Assembly (NCBI RefSeq): GCF_945859705.1
Contig: NC_079136.1
Span: 116,743,028-116,807,027 of the forward strand
Direction of reading: 5' to 3'
DNA length: 64,000 bases
From: Episyrphus balteatus
Lineage: Eukaryota; Arthropoda; Insecta; Diptera; Syrphidae
The notes beneath the pieces are model-generated. The model ran no database searches, had not been told where the DNA came from, and saw only the letters and a list, made by a program, of their open reading frames with translations. Position numbers and translations under genes: made by a program. Positions 47,711 to 60,480 of the stretch are shown here, in pieces; the first letter of the stretch is position 1, and each line of letters opens with the position of its first letter.

Positions 47711-48303
47711 ACTCCACGTTGGGCGCCAATGTAAGAAATCAGAATCTTACAGTCAACTCTTCGATACCATCTTCAATTGTTTAAGTACAAGATTCTACAA
47801 AAATATTGCTCCACATTGGGCGCCATTACTAGGATTTATGATTTTTATTAGAAATATACGATATTCACAACGTTCAAAGGCTTAAAATTGTGTGTAAAAC
47901 TTAGAAATTAGAATTTTTCGGAAAATTCTTCGATATAATTCCGCCAACGTTCGTATGAGCTTCTGCAAATAAATTGCTTCACATTGATCGCCATTTGCAG
48001 TATTTATGATTTTAATATAATTCAACGACATTCTCAATTAAGGCTTTTCAAAAGTAATGATCACCATCAACTCTGAAAGAGTTTAATCTTCTGCCATGAT
48101 ATAGGTCCACGTGACTCTACATAGGGATTCATTCACGTTTTGCAAATAAACATGGCGCCCCACATTGGGCGCCATTTCTTGGATTTATGAATCTTAACAC
48201 AATTCTACGATATCTTCAATAAATGGTTCTTAAAAGGAAGTTTGCACTATTTACTTTGTATAGTGTTTTCTAGCACAATATAACTTCACGTTGGGCGCCA
48301 TTT
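47711..48303 (+). repeat. Tandem array of the tRNA-Lys 3'-end repeat, cluster 2 (6 units)
   Basis: Motifs lie at 47,711, 47,808, 47,976 (degenerate, TTGATCGCC), 48,101 (only GGTCCACGT left), 48,158 and 48,283. The intervening sequence matches cluster 1, for example ATTTATGATTTTAATA...TCTCAATTAAGGCTTTTCAA...CTGAAAGAGTTTAATCTTCT versus 46,140-46,245, so the clusters share one ancestral unit of about 100-140 bp. At 48,152-48,175 an inverted copy abuts a direct one and forms ATGGCGCCC-CACATT-GGGCGCCAT, a perfect 9-bp stem. Confidence 0.88.
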
Positions 48304-49030
48304 CTACAAATCTGGATTAAGTTAGGAATTTTATGAGACCATTAACAAAATCATTTAATGACTTTCTTGCTCTAGTTTTTTCTTTTATATTTGAGGTACC
48401 GATACATACCTTTTTCCCTCCTCTAGATCCGTTCATGATAACGAACTCAATTTTTTTTTTTTTTTTTTTTCAAAATTCAAGCTTTATTAGAAATGGAATG
48501 ACAAACTTTTAAATGATAAACAGTTGTTTTGTCCAGAGGAAAAACACAAATTTTGTATACGTTTATTTTTCTTGGACAAGCATTTTAACAGCCAGTACCC
48601 CTGATTTTATTTTTTTTATTTCTTTGCTTAAGGAATTGATGTAAATAAAAGAAGAAAGGAAAAAAAAAAACACCACAGTAGGTACTATACGCTAATTGAG
48701 TTTCAAAAAAACTTTGATGGTTATTTGGAGAAATTAACAGCTGTTAAAAAAAATTCAATAATATTTCTATTTTTAAATAATTTGGTAAATGCAATGTGTT
48801 ATAATTAATTTCGATTTTTTTACAATTCTGAAATTTTCACAGCTGATTCACAAAAAAATCGAAAATAAACCCAAATTGCAAAGTATCAGTTTTCAATTGT
48901 TATAAACATTTGTTGGCACTCCTTTTACTTGCATTATGTGCTTAAGGCTCTAAGACTATTATTTTAAGGAAGAATCATCAAAAAAAAAAGAGGTTGTCTG
49001 TAAGGCCGGTTTACGGACGATGATTTTACG
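48304..49030. other. AT-rich non-coding spacer
   Basis: A T20 run lies at 48,451-48,470. No gene or structured repeat was found. Confidence 0.5.
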
Positions 49031-49032
49031 TG

Positions 49033-50778
49033 ATAACGTCGTCAGAAAATAAGTTGTGTGCTTTTGTTTAAAATGAGTGAATTGAAGAGTTTACTTTTTT
49101 CAAACAATAATTATTATTTACAAAAAAAGCTAAAAAAAAATACCTTTATTATTTTCTCATTATATTAATTATTTTTATTTTAAAAGCTTACAAAAAAAAT
49201 TATGCATTTTAAAAGCCAAGTATTTCTTCTTAAGAATAAAACCATTTTTAAATTTGTACAATGCGCAAAAAGTATAAAAATTGTTTATTGAAAACAATCA
49301 TTTTCATCAAATAAAGCAAAGAAAACATGAATTTTTATCTTCTCACATCATTAATTCCATTTTTTTCCCTAACAACCTATAACCTATTTTCACCATCTGA
49401 AAGCTTATTGTCTTAGCTCAAAATATATATATCGATCAGGTCTATGAGACATCTACAAAAAGAGCTAGAATTTTTTGAACTCGATCAAATTTCATTTAAA
49501 AAAAGCAAAAAAAAACATTTATTTTTAGGTTCCCAGGCTATGGAATCAATTTTTTTGTTTGACAACCTATAAAAAATATATACCACGTGAAAGCTTATTA
49601 TTTCACCTTTCATATGACGTATTAATCTCATTTCAAAGATGCCTACAAGAGAAGTTAGAATTTCTTAAAGTCAATCATGTCGAATTTCCAGACTGAGATT
49701 ACGGTACTTCCCACACTGGTGGCTGTTCGGGGGGCAACAGATCTATACTGGTGTTTTGAGGTTTTTCGCAAGTTTCTTGATTTAACATTGTGTAGCTTGT
49801 AGTTAGTCTATACCGTTATGTGTGATATAAAAAATGAAAGGTAATTGTATCAGGATGCTCATAAAAGTTTAATAAAATTTCTATCTGCTCTTGGTCAAAA
49901 GTTATAACCCGTTGAATTCTAAAATTTTATTTTACCGTTATCTCAAGTTTACGAAAATGATTGAAACAAATATAGTCGTAGTAATGGTCTATCATTATTC
50001 TATATACTTTATTCCTGTATCTATTAAAGAAAAAAAAGATAAAAATAAAAAACGATGAAAATCGGTTAAAAACGGTCAAAAAACGTGTATTTTAAAAACT
50101 TGCCGTTATTCAGTCAAAACTCTTTTAACGATTCCAAGTTTTTGCACATGTATGGATAAAGCCAAAACCTACATGTCCTATAAGTTTGGCTAAAAATCAT
50201 AAATTACCCTAAAAAACAAGGTGTTTTTCAAAAATTCATATTTCAAAAAGCAGAGTGTTGAAAAAAAATCCGTATCAAACCCCTAATTTTTTTTTCTCTC
50301 ATCTTTTACCTGGCATCTTTAGAATTGTCAAAAAAAATCATGATCCCAAAATCATCATTTTGTCATAGCCCCAATACGTGTACAACGTTCAAACAAAACG
50401 TTATAGCTTAGTTTCAATTTTTTTTAGAATTTTTTCTTAAATGCAGTTATTCTTAAATTAATTTCATCTATATTTAGCAAAAAAATCAATTCCCTACGAC
50501 TTCGCGTTTAGATTTTAGTCCAAATTTCATCTTTCCGTTTTACCCCTGTTTACCCTATTAAATGACGGAATTTTTAAAAATCCTTCATTTGGATTAAGCT
50601 TTATTTTATTATCTTTCAAATAAGCTATAGAAGATTTTTGTATCTCTAATAGTTTATTTTTAACTTTGAATTGAAATTTTTTGCCGCACTGCGAAAGTGC
50701 GAGAGTGTAACACTAGAAAATGGCGTCACTTTTTTGTGGTGGCTGCCATGGTTCATCGATTTATAAGACGTTATCACT
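49033..50778. mobile_element. Non-autonomous element E, copy A (about 1.75 kb)
   Basis: Nearly the whole interval is the reverse complement of 62,470-64,000. Shared landmarks include the ends GTGATAACGTC (49,032) / GACGTTATCAC (50,768), CAATGCGCAAAA (49,260), a GTGAAAGCTTATTATTTCA-type string (49,589), CACACTGGTGGCTGTTCGG (49,712), ACCGTTATGTGTGAT (49,811) and CCATGGTTCATCGATTTATA (50,748). The ends form an 11-bp inverted repeat. No long open frame is present. Superfamily is unknown and I could not identify a target duplication. Confidence 0.75.
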
Positions 50779-52043
<1,265 letters not shown>

Positions 52044-52855
52044 TAACTATTAAAGTGATTTTGTTCAAACTTGGTAGTTAAGAGATTTGGGTGATTCCCT
52101 AGAGGACAAATTGAAATTTTTTTTTTAGGACCAAAACTAACGGTACCTGTCATATAACGGAAATAGAAAAGTTAATTTTTTTTCAAAAACAGCTCTAACG
52201 ATTTTCATTAAAATTTTTGTGTGTAGCAGTACACATAAGAGCCAACTTTCTAAATAAAGAAAATATTTTTTTTACCGTTATTAACGGTACCTGTTTTTTT
52301 TATTTATGAATATATCGTTCAAGAATTCCCCGATTTCAACGAAAATTTAAATCTTTTAGGCAAAGGTAATGTTAAAAATTTAGAAAATTTTCAAAAAAAC
52401 TCATTTTTGGATTTTTAAAAAAATATTTCAAAATTTTTTTTTGAAAAATCAATTTTTTGAAAACGTGTTTATGAAAAATTTTGAAATTTCGTTTTTATGC
52501 GTAAATAAATTATTACTTAAAAATGGCTTACCAAGTTTTTTTTGAAAAATGTCAGAAAATTTTTATATATAAAAAATTATTTTTTTAAAAAACGGCTCAA
52601 ACGATTTTCGAAAATTTTTTTCTAAAAATTCCCTTTTATACAAGAAGTAAACTGGCATACTTGGTTTTTTTGTGAAAGATCATTTAAAACTATATTTAAT
52701 TAATTATAAAAAACAGATTTTATTTTTTTTAATTTCTTGAAAATATCAAATTTTAAATTTTCTTAATTTTCTTGAATAAAAAGCTTTAACATTAGAGTAA
52801 CTTAAAGCATAAGAGCAAGTACGTGCGACCCCAGTCGTGCATTTTATTTTTTTTT
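52044..52855 (+). mobile_element. Dispersed repeat family D, copy 2 (adjoining the CTGT microsatellite)
   Basis: Shares with copy 1 (37.6 kb, inverted) and copy 3 (58.7 kb, direct) the blocks GGACCAAAACTAACGGTACC, TGTCATATA, ACGGCTC(A/T)AACGATTTTC, CATAAGAGCCAACTTT, ACCGTTATTAACGGTACCTG and, at the end, GTGCGACCCCAGTCGTGCAT. The tetranucleotide tract at its left edge recalls the microsatellite-bearing mini-me/DINE-type elements of flies. That assignment is inference. No coding capacity. Confidence 0.75.
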
Positions 52856-52959
52856 ACAATTTTAATTACAATTCACTGAAAGGAAAGTATCAAAAATTCT
52901 TTTTCTCAAAATATTACAAGATGTAGACAATGGCGTACGTTGAACTGATTTAATCTCTC

Positions 52960-53290
52960 TTAATCTCTATCTACGTAAAAAATTCTACAATCAAGTTTTG
53001 GTTAAGATTAAAATTTGAGTTAACAGTAAAAAAGTCAATGCATTTAGGTAAAAAAAAATCAATTTTTAATTTTTCAGATTTTGGAGAAAAAATCAATTTT
53101 AACCCCTTTTCAGAAAAAAAAAAAAAAATACACTTTAAAAAAATTAATCCACATTTATCAATAAATGAAACATCAAAAAGAAGGTCTCTTTAAGCTCTAA
53201 TGATAAATGAAAACCAAAAGGTTTTTTGAGGTTTGGCTGCTGATTTATTTGCAACCAAACTTATTTTTGTCTTACATTCGAAGCCAAATA
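52960..53290 (+). repeat. Single diverged copy of the 41.6-kb 320-bp repeat
   Basis: Matches include AGTTAACAGTAA, CAATGCATTTAGGTA, GATTTTGGAGAAAAAATCAA, ACATCAAAA, GGTCTCTTTAAGCTCTAATGAT and GAAAACCAAAAGGTTTTTTG. It lies immediately before the inverted CACCCTTT cluster. Confidence 0.7.
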
Positions 53291-53399
53291 TCTTAGGACA
53301 AAAGTCTCGAGACAATTTTTGATATTTTTAAGACATGAGTTCACCTCAGTGAACAGGCCATTTCATTTCCATTTGTTAAAAATACTAAGATTATAAATA

Positions 53400-53835
53400 G
53401 TCCACAAAATTATTTTTAGTGAAAGGGTGTTTTTTTTCCAAGAAAAGATGAAATTCAGAATTGGTACAAAAAAAAAAAAAAAACCATGACAAATATGGTA
53501 TATTTATGTAGGTATAATTACTCCAATGAAAATTTTTTAAAATGTTTCATTTACCTCATGCAGTACGAATATAAGCATTTTATGCAAATATTTTAGATGA
53601 TAGGGTGTTTTCTTAAAACAAAAGAGAATGCAAAAAAAAAAAATGAGTGGTATTATTGGTATCCTCACTAACTTTTGAAAATATTGCATTTACCACAAGA
53701 ACTACGAATTAAATGAGTCTATAAATGTTTTCATATGAAAGGGTGTTTTTTTTTTTTTCATTGAAAACATTGAACGAAGAAATTAGAGACTATTTAAAAT
53801 ATTATTTTGGGTTAAAGGGTGTTTGTATTTTTGGA
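53400..53835 (-). repeat. Inverted cluster of the CACCCTTT-headed repeat (four units)
   Basis: GTGAAAGGGTGTTTTTTTTCC near 53,420, GATAGGGTGTTTTC near 53,600, TGAAAGGGTGTTTTTTTTTT near 53,738 and TTAAAGGGTGTTTG near 53,813 are reverse complements of the heads at 22.3-23.6 kb. They are followed by matching body fragments (AAATGTTTCATTTACC, AATATTGCATTTACC). Confidence 0.7.
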
Positions 53836-54210
53836 GGAGGGAGTAAATTTTGTAATAAGCCCCAAAAAGTCTATAATTTATGAAGTTGATTACGAATTAC
53901 AAAAAAAAAAAAAAAAAAAATTGAAGAAAATGATGAAACTACAAAAATAATACAAAATTAGTCATGTGATAATTTTTCTTTTAAAATATTGTTGTCACAT
54001 GGATGGATTTGTTTCAAACAAAATTTTATGACTTTTTATTTTTCAATTTCAGATTAGAAAATCTAGAATTCTGAAAATCAATTGTTAAATTATTTAGAAA
54101 AAAGAAAATTTACAAAATCTTGGAAAAAATACTTAATAGAAAGGAATCAAGTTTGACATTATTTGTTTCTGACCAAAAATATGAGTTCTGAGAACAAATA
54201 ATTATTTTTA

Positions 54211-54852
54211 CAGAGACCAGAAATAACAGTCAACCTTTATTTTCAATCGGTTTCTCTCTGAGAGTTACCACATTACTTTAAATAGTTTCGGTTAAGGTTT
54301 GAGATTTATTTTTTAAAAATCAAAAATAAAGGTTATCGGTTGAGATTAATTTTTTTTTTTTTTTAAATATCTCTCAATGGTTGAGATTTTTACAAAAAAA
54401 TAAATGGAAAAGGTCAACCTTTAACCGTTTTCGCTGAAAATAAATCAAAAATGGTCAATTCAAAGGAAAATGTCGAATACGTCAAGAATGTCTTTATTTT
54501 GCAAAAATAAATATGAAAAGGATGTTTTTTTCTAAGTTTATGTATTAAATAATGTATAAACTAAATAGACTCTCAAAGTTCTTTAGACCCAAGATTATAT
54601 ATATTTATTTCAGGAGACCGATTTTCTAATTGATACATTTGCAGATGAGATTTATTTTTTTTTTCTCTCAGCTATAAATCTCGCTGGTTTACCGAAACAT
54701 ACAAAAATAAAAAATAAACGTTTGTCTCAGACCTTGACCGAAATTTTTCTTTTTTTAAAATAAAGGTTATTTTATGACATTTATTGAAAATGGCAACAAA
54801 TAAGAGTTATTAAGGAACCTTTCAAAAGTTTGAGATTTATTTCTGATCTCTG
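54211..54852. mobile_element. Candidate foldback element with CAGAGA(C/T)CAGAAATAA ends
   Basis: The left end is CAGAGACCAGAAATAA (54,211-54,226). The right end, reverse-complemented, is CAGAGATCAGAAATAA (54,837-54,852), matching 15 of 16. Further inverted matches lie inside (GTTAAGGTTTGAGAT near 54,292 against TCTCAGACCTTGACC near 54,726). No flanking duplication is visible. CAGAGA resembles hobo-like hAT ends, but without a duplication the class is unsure. Confidence 0.5.
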
Positions 54853-57800
54853 AATTTCTTATGCGAAAATAATTTCATTTGAAAGCTAGCAGTCGAATTT
54901 TGTCCTATCTCAATTTTGTTATCTTATATGATTTCTTGTCCTGTAGTTCCGCATCAATTGCAGGTAAAATTGGAAGAAGAAACTGTTAAATCTTCAAAGT
55001 TGGCATGTCTTTGTGCTAAAAGTACTCATAGATTTTCTCATAAGCTCATTTGGTTATAGGTATTGTGGAACTTGTTCCTAGGTTAAAGTCTTAACCTCGC
55101 CTCGTAACCATCATCATTATCATCATCATCATTATCAACATCTCAAGGCCTCAGCGAGAATGAAATAATTCTTTAAGTGGATTTGCTTTAAATTATTACC
55201 CTCCATATCTCCATCCAGGACGAGTTTTAACTCAGTATATATGTGTACCAAAGCCTACTTCTATAAACATATAGATACCTTTATATAGACATTCTTGTGT
55301 ACCTATGATAAAATGCTCGTTTATTTATATTCTATGTTAGTTTTACATACATATATCCTTCTTCCAATCCAGGACATCGACATACAACCTATCTTCTACC
55401 TATATGAAAGTAGGAAGAAAAAAAAAATTAAGCTGAATTCAACCCAAGTTGGTTTCTTTCAGGAACATCATGAAAACAGGATAATTCACAGATTATTACA
55501 TTATCACCTTGAACGAGTGTTCGTTGAATATGTTTAAACTTTAAAGGCGGCTTTCCAGAAATAAGAAGGATTGGACCACGCCAACAACGACGACGACGCT
55601 ACGGGGCTCCATCTTCGTTTCTCGGTGGATGCTCTATGTTCGTGGCGTGACTGGGTTTAAGGGAAAACCAAACAAGGACAGCCAAAAGGCATTCTCCCAA
55701 ATGAAGAGTGAGTGAAACGAACAAAAACTCCTTCGAAATCCTTTGCTCATTTCATTATACCTCATTTTTACCTCTACTATACCAACCTGCTGTGTGTATC
55801 TATATATTATGGCAAAATTGTGCCAAAGGATTTAAAGCAAACACAATTTCCCTCGACTCCTCACAATTCACACCCACCCAACTCACATCCCATATTATAA
55901 CAACATGCCCAAGTTTGCGGTTAATGTTCGGCATACATGATGCATGTGTGTGCTGCCAAAAAGGCATCCAATAAATTTCCGAATGAAATTTTCATAATAT
56001 TATCGCTACTGGTGGATTCAATGTAGCTGCTAGGTACTTTCTTTCTACTTTATCTATGTGTGTGTATTCTATACACACATAAATATGTATCTGTATAGAA
56101 GAAAAAAAAAAAAAAAATAAACACGTTTTTTGTATAAACTTTATTTCTGTACACATTCATGATGTGTGGTGGCTTATTGTGAAAACATATGCACTCGTGC
56201 AGAGTAGCACTTCCACTTTGCTTAACTTCTATTGGCATAGTGCACAGAATTCTCAGAACTGGGGTCGTCTCTGCTTCTGTTGAAAATCCTGGGAATGACT
56301 GGGATTTGATTTTTTTCCACACTTTTTTTTTTTATCAAAAATATGTTTATTTTTTTGTATTTTTATTTTAAACTTTTATTTTACAGTGATAGATTGCTTG
56401 TTTTGCCTGTCAATTTTCATGTCAGTTTGATGTTAAGAATGAAAAAAAAAATTCAGTCAAGCGTTAAACGAATAGGTAAACTGTTTCAGGTAGAGTGGTT
56501 ATTTTTTATTTCTATTTTTGATTTTTGATTTTTTTTTTGTTGGGTTTAAAGTGAAATCAAATCATGATGTGATTTATTTATGTAAGTATTTTTTTTATTT
56601 TTAGAAAATAAAATTAAGGTAGGTACATAGAGAAAAATATTTATTTTCATATTACGATTGTTTGCAATTTCAGTTTAGGTACTAAGTATAAATACTTGGG
56701 TTTTTTTAACGCCTAGTAAACATTACATTACTTTACATTTTAAATTTCTTAAAAAAAAAAAAAAAAAAATCAATTTTAGTACCAAGTAACTACTTTTGGG
56801 TGAGTCTTTTTCCAGGACATAGGTTTTTTAATCTCTTAAAAGTTTATTTTCCAATTCCTATGCATTTATAGAATTTACAGATAATTGAAATAGAAAATTT
56901 AAGATTAAGAAAATTTTGAAATACAGAAATTTGAATTTACAAATTTCAGAATAATGCAGAGACAGAATAATGGAATAAAGATTTATATTCATACAGAATT
57001 TTGGCAATACAGAATTTTGAAATATAGAGTGACGGGGTTGGGGTCAAAATACTGCTATATATATGATAGAAACTCTTTTAAGAAAAACTCTGCTTTCAAA
57101 ATTTTGTTTTACAAAATCCTGTTTTTCTAATTTTTACTGCTTGCAGAATTTTGTAAATGGGCAGGTTCAGAAAAGTAAGGGACTAAATTTCTCGTTCTAT
57201 GATTGGTCAACTGTCAAAAAATCCTTCCAATTTAGGTAATTTTATTTAAAAGCTAACTGGAAAGTTAGGCGAGAAAATTTTCCTTAAAAATTTACTAAAG
57301 TTTTTTTTTTTGTAAACATGACAGTTGATTGTTTTTTATTAGGTACAGAATTAAATTTATTTTGTGTGAAAAACGAGTAAGAAAATTAAATTTGGTGCCT
57401 GCCCCAAGCACTCTGTAAATTTTTTAAGTAAATTCCAAAATTTGACAATAACATCATAGGATCCAAACTAATTTCAAATTTCCGTTCAAAAAATTACGTT
57501 ACCTAAATATCTAGCCCCTAATATTTCCTGAACGTGTCCAATTACAAAACAAAAATTTTAGCTTAAATGTAGGTAGCTAGCAAATTCCAGAATAATAAAA
57601 TTATTCTCTTAGCCCAAATTTAGTACCAGTCTATTCAGTTAAAATTTCCCATTTAAAGTAGAAAATTTGAAACTATGTTATATGAGAAGTGACTTTAAAT
57701 AGCAATTGATGCCCTTTTGGATTTCAAAAAAAAACTGAATTTCGTAAGTCAAAGAATTTAAACAATCAATAGCTATTTACGTTTATATGTACATAGAACG

Positions 57801-58043
57801 TTTTTACTTCTTAATACAACTTACAACAAAAAAGCCTAAGGAATTTAAATAATTTTGTAAAAAAAGTAAGGTAAAATTAGATTTGTGTTTGTGTATTTAT
57901 TTTTAAATTCTGAGTTTGAAAATCAATTTTTCAAAAACACTTCATTCAATCAACTTTTTTCATTTTCTAAAATCAATGAAAGTATCTAAACAGGTTACCT
58001 AATTTGTATTTCTGACTTCAAAATTTTGCCTTACCTACATATA
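54853..58043. other. Mostly unique non-coding DNA
   Basis: The part from 54.9 to 56.3 kb is less homopolymeric, with CAACAACGACGACGACGCTACGG near 55,580. It could be intron or regulatory DNA. From 56,880 to 57,180 there are AGAATTTTG/CAAAATTTTG strings like those at 44.1-44.35 kb. No exon is supported; the CATCATTATCATCATC run near 55,108 is a microsatellite. Confidence 0.5.
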
Positions 58044-58632
58044 TAGGGTGTCCTAAAAGTTAACGTCGAAACGAAAACAGTAGATAGGGTAGGTGGTGAC
58101 AGTTATCAGAAAAATAATTAAAAAAAATCGCAGCCATATAGGTATTTTGTGAGTTATGTGCATTTGAAAAAAGTCGAAAAAATGGTCACCCTGTGACGGT
58201 TTTTCATGTGCCGTGACTACAAATCTTAACATTTCTCATTTTTTTCTTTTGTTACGGAACCCTGCTACCAAATGCATTCAAAAATTTTAACTCAGCTGCA
58301 TCAGTTTTAAAGCAAATATTACATGACTCTAATTCAATGAACCGTAGTGTAAAAAAAAATGCACTACGATGTTTCGGCAAGTTACCTTAAAAGTTGGTGT
58401 GTTCAATTCTCTTTTCAAAATGGTATAACGTTGTTGAAAATATTCCATAAATAACCGAGATAAAATTTATTTTCTTAAGAAATCCGACTTTTTTATTAAG
58501 TAATTTTTTCATATTATTTAAGTTTTTGTATTCTTAAGGGTACAAAACCCCATTTTTTCGACTTTTTTTTCAAATGCCCATAACTCACTGCGATTTTTTT
58601 CGTTTCGACGTTAACTTTTGGGGCACCCTGTA
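58044..58632. mobile_element. MITE with long terminal inverted repeats (about 590 bp, TA target)
   Basis: The left end AGGGTGTCCTAAAAGTTAAC... and the right end (reverse-complemented AGGGTGCCCCAAAAGTTAAC...) agree at 31 of 33 positions. The inversion continues inward (AAATCGCAG, GAGTTATG(T/G)GCATTTGAAAA, AGTCGAAAAAATGG) with an extra 50-60 bp on the left. The flanks are TA-rich, consistent with TA insertion. Ends of the CAGGGTGTCCCAAAAGTT type are common in mariner-like families, so a mariner-derived MITE is likely. No coding capacity. Confidence 0.82.
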
Positions 58633-58674
58633 TAACAATTATAAAAAAAAATATGATCAAATTTAGTATTTAGC

Positions 58675-59167
58675 CTTGTTTTGAGTCTCTCAAGAGGGGT
58701 CTTGGGAAATAATTTTGGACCAAAAATAACGGTACCTGTCATATACAAATTTCAGAAAAGTCTAATTTTCTCGAAAACGGCTCCAACGGTCTTGTTAAAA
58801 AAAATCAAATGTTAGTTTTTAGACAAGGTCTATCTTTTGATGAAGAAATTTTTTTTAGCAAAAATCATCATTAGCAGTGCCTGCCATAGAACCGTTTTTT
58901 TTTTTCAAATCTGTTTTTCTGCCAAATTACTTGATAAATTTCAACGAAATTCCTTATACAGAAGCATTTATATAATTTTAATATAAATTTAAAATTAAAA
59001 TTTTGAAAGAAATAATTTTTGGAGTTTTAAAATCTTGTTTTGAAAAATCAAATTTTCGAAAACGGATCATTGAATATTTTTGAAATTTTGGTTTCAGATG
59101 TTGATAAGTGATTTAGGCATAGCTACTTATTTTATTTTACAACTTATTTTCTAAAAATTTATTCAAG
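58675..59167 (+). mobile_element. Dispersed repeat family D, copy 3, left part
   Basis: Contains GGACCAAAAATAACGGTACC, TGTCATATA, AAACGGCTCCAACGGTC, TGCCATAGAACCG and TTTCAACGAAATTCCTTATA, in the order seen in copy 2. It is interrupted at 59,167 by a 1-kb element and resumes at 60,169. Confidence 0.72.
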
Positions 59168-60168
59168 TAGGGTCAATGTGGGTAAATGTAAACAATTTCA
59201 TGTCTTTTTTTTCTTTTTACTTGAGATTTTAATATCTAGTCACGGAACAACTTGAATGGTATGTTCAAATACAAATATGAAATGATGGCAATTCTTCTTT
59301 ATAAATATAAACAAATATTTTCCAAATTGTTTAAATTACTGTCAAATATGGCATGTTTACAAATACCCCACCATATTTGTGTTTTTTTACAAATTCGGGG
59401 TAAATGTAAACGGTGGTTTAAAATTTTGAATTTCCTCTTTATCATATGGATAATGACTTGAAAAACGTTCAAGAAGGTATTTTACAAAAACTTTTCCAAA
59501 TTCCAATAAAAGTTTTTGTTTTCTTCCTTTGATTCTTTATATAGGCACCCAATATGCATCCTGAGCAGCTCTGAACGTCATATTTTTAATTTTTTTTACG
59601 TCAAAGACCGATTTTGCAACATCATTCACTGAAAACGATGTGTTGGCTACTTTAAAGTGTGACTCCGTGGCACTTTAGCAACAGTAATTGACTGAAACTA
59701 CTTATTTTTATTAAAACTAATAATTTCAGCAAAAATATATGTTTACATTTACCCCCAGAATACGTTGTTTACATTTTCCCATCATGAAAAATATTCTGGG
59801 GTAAATGTAAACACATGCAAATCGACATAAATGTCCTGTATTTTAAAATTTGTTTGTTTCACATAGAATCTACATCAAAATTCGAAACTAAAAAGTATTT
59901 GCAAATTGTACTGACTCAATTGAATCTGCAAAAATTTTAAATATTTCTGAAAGACTAACGACTTGTTTGGCACTTTAAAAAATTATCTTTCACGGAAAAT
60001 ACGCTCGTCGAATGAATTCTCTCTTGACAGCAATGAGCTTGACGTATAATATAAAAGATACATGCGTCCGCGATTTGTACTTATGTATGCATCAAAGAGA
60101 TTTAACTGAAGCTTGTTATGAACCATGTTTTCATTTACCCCTGTTTACATTTACCCACATTGACCCTA
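59168..60168. mobile_element. 1-kb terminal-inverted-repeat element inserted into repeat D copy 3
   Basis: Perfect 25-bp inverted termini (59,169-59,193, beginning AGGGTCAATGTGGGTAAATG; 60,143-60,167) are compatible with a TA target duplication (TA at 59,168-59,169 and 60,167-60,168). The motif GGGTAAATGTAAAC recurs inside near 59,398, 59,741 (inverted), 59,800 and 60,128 (inverted, partial). Removing the interval rejoins repeat D as in copy 2, which demonstrates the insertion. Only short AT-rich frames are present, so it is non-autonomous. A Tc1/mariner-like class is possible from the TA. Confidence 0.85.
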
Positions 60169-60480
60169 CATAGATACAACAAATTATTTTTTTTTAAAAC
60201 GGCTCTAAGGATTTTTGAATTTTTTTTTTCAAAATGCATATTAATAAAACAAATCAAATTGAATTTGGAGCTTGTTTTGGAGCTCAATTTAATTTCAGAA
60301 GCTGTTTTATATATTTGAAATATTGATGTAGCAAAATCATTGGGACTATTCAAAAACCAATTTTTTTTTGTTTTTTTTTTTTTTTTTCTCTGAAGAAAGT
60401 GGAACATTTTTTTCTGATAAAATGATTATTATTTTTTTCAAAATCAAGTTTTCTTAATTAAAAAAAAATTTAGGTATTCT
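60169..60480 (+). mobile_element. Dispersed repeat family D, copy 3, right part
   Basis: AAATTATTTTTTTTTAAAACGGCTCTAAGGATTTTTG corresponds to the 52,575-52,610 stretch of copy 2, followed by weakening similarity. Confidence 0.6.

Noticed and set aside
45704..48303. Cluster of real tRNA-Lys genes
   Set aside because: Only the last 17-20 nt plus CCA are present. There is no anticodon arm, D arm or 5' acceptor strand, and the T arm is incomplete.
45704..48303. Intact LTR retrotransposon using these primer-binding sites
   Set aside because: No paired LTRs, no polypurine tract I could place, and no gag or pol frame within several kb.
54203..54860. 8-bp target duplication for the CAGAGA-ended element
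   Set aside because: The flanks (TATTTTTA and AATTTCTT) do not match, so hAT membership was not claimed.
55295..55980. Overlapping short frames in a less AT-rich stretch
   Set aside because: Several mutually incompatible frames, none with motif or splice support.
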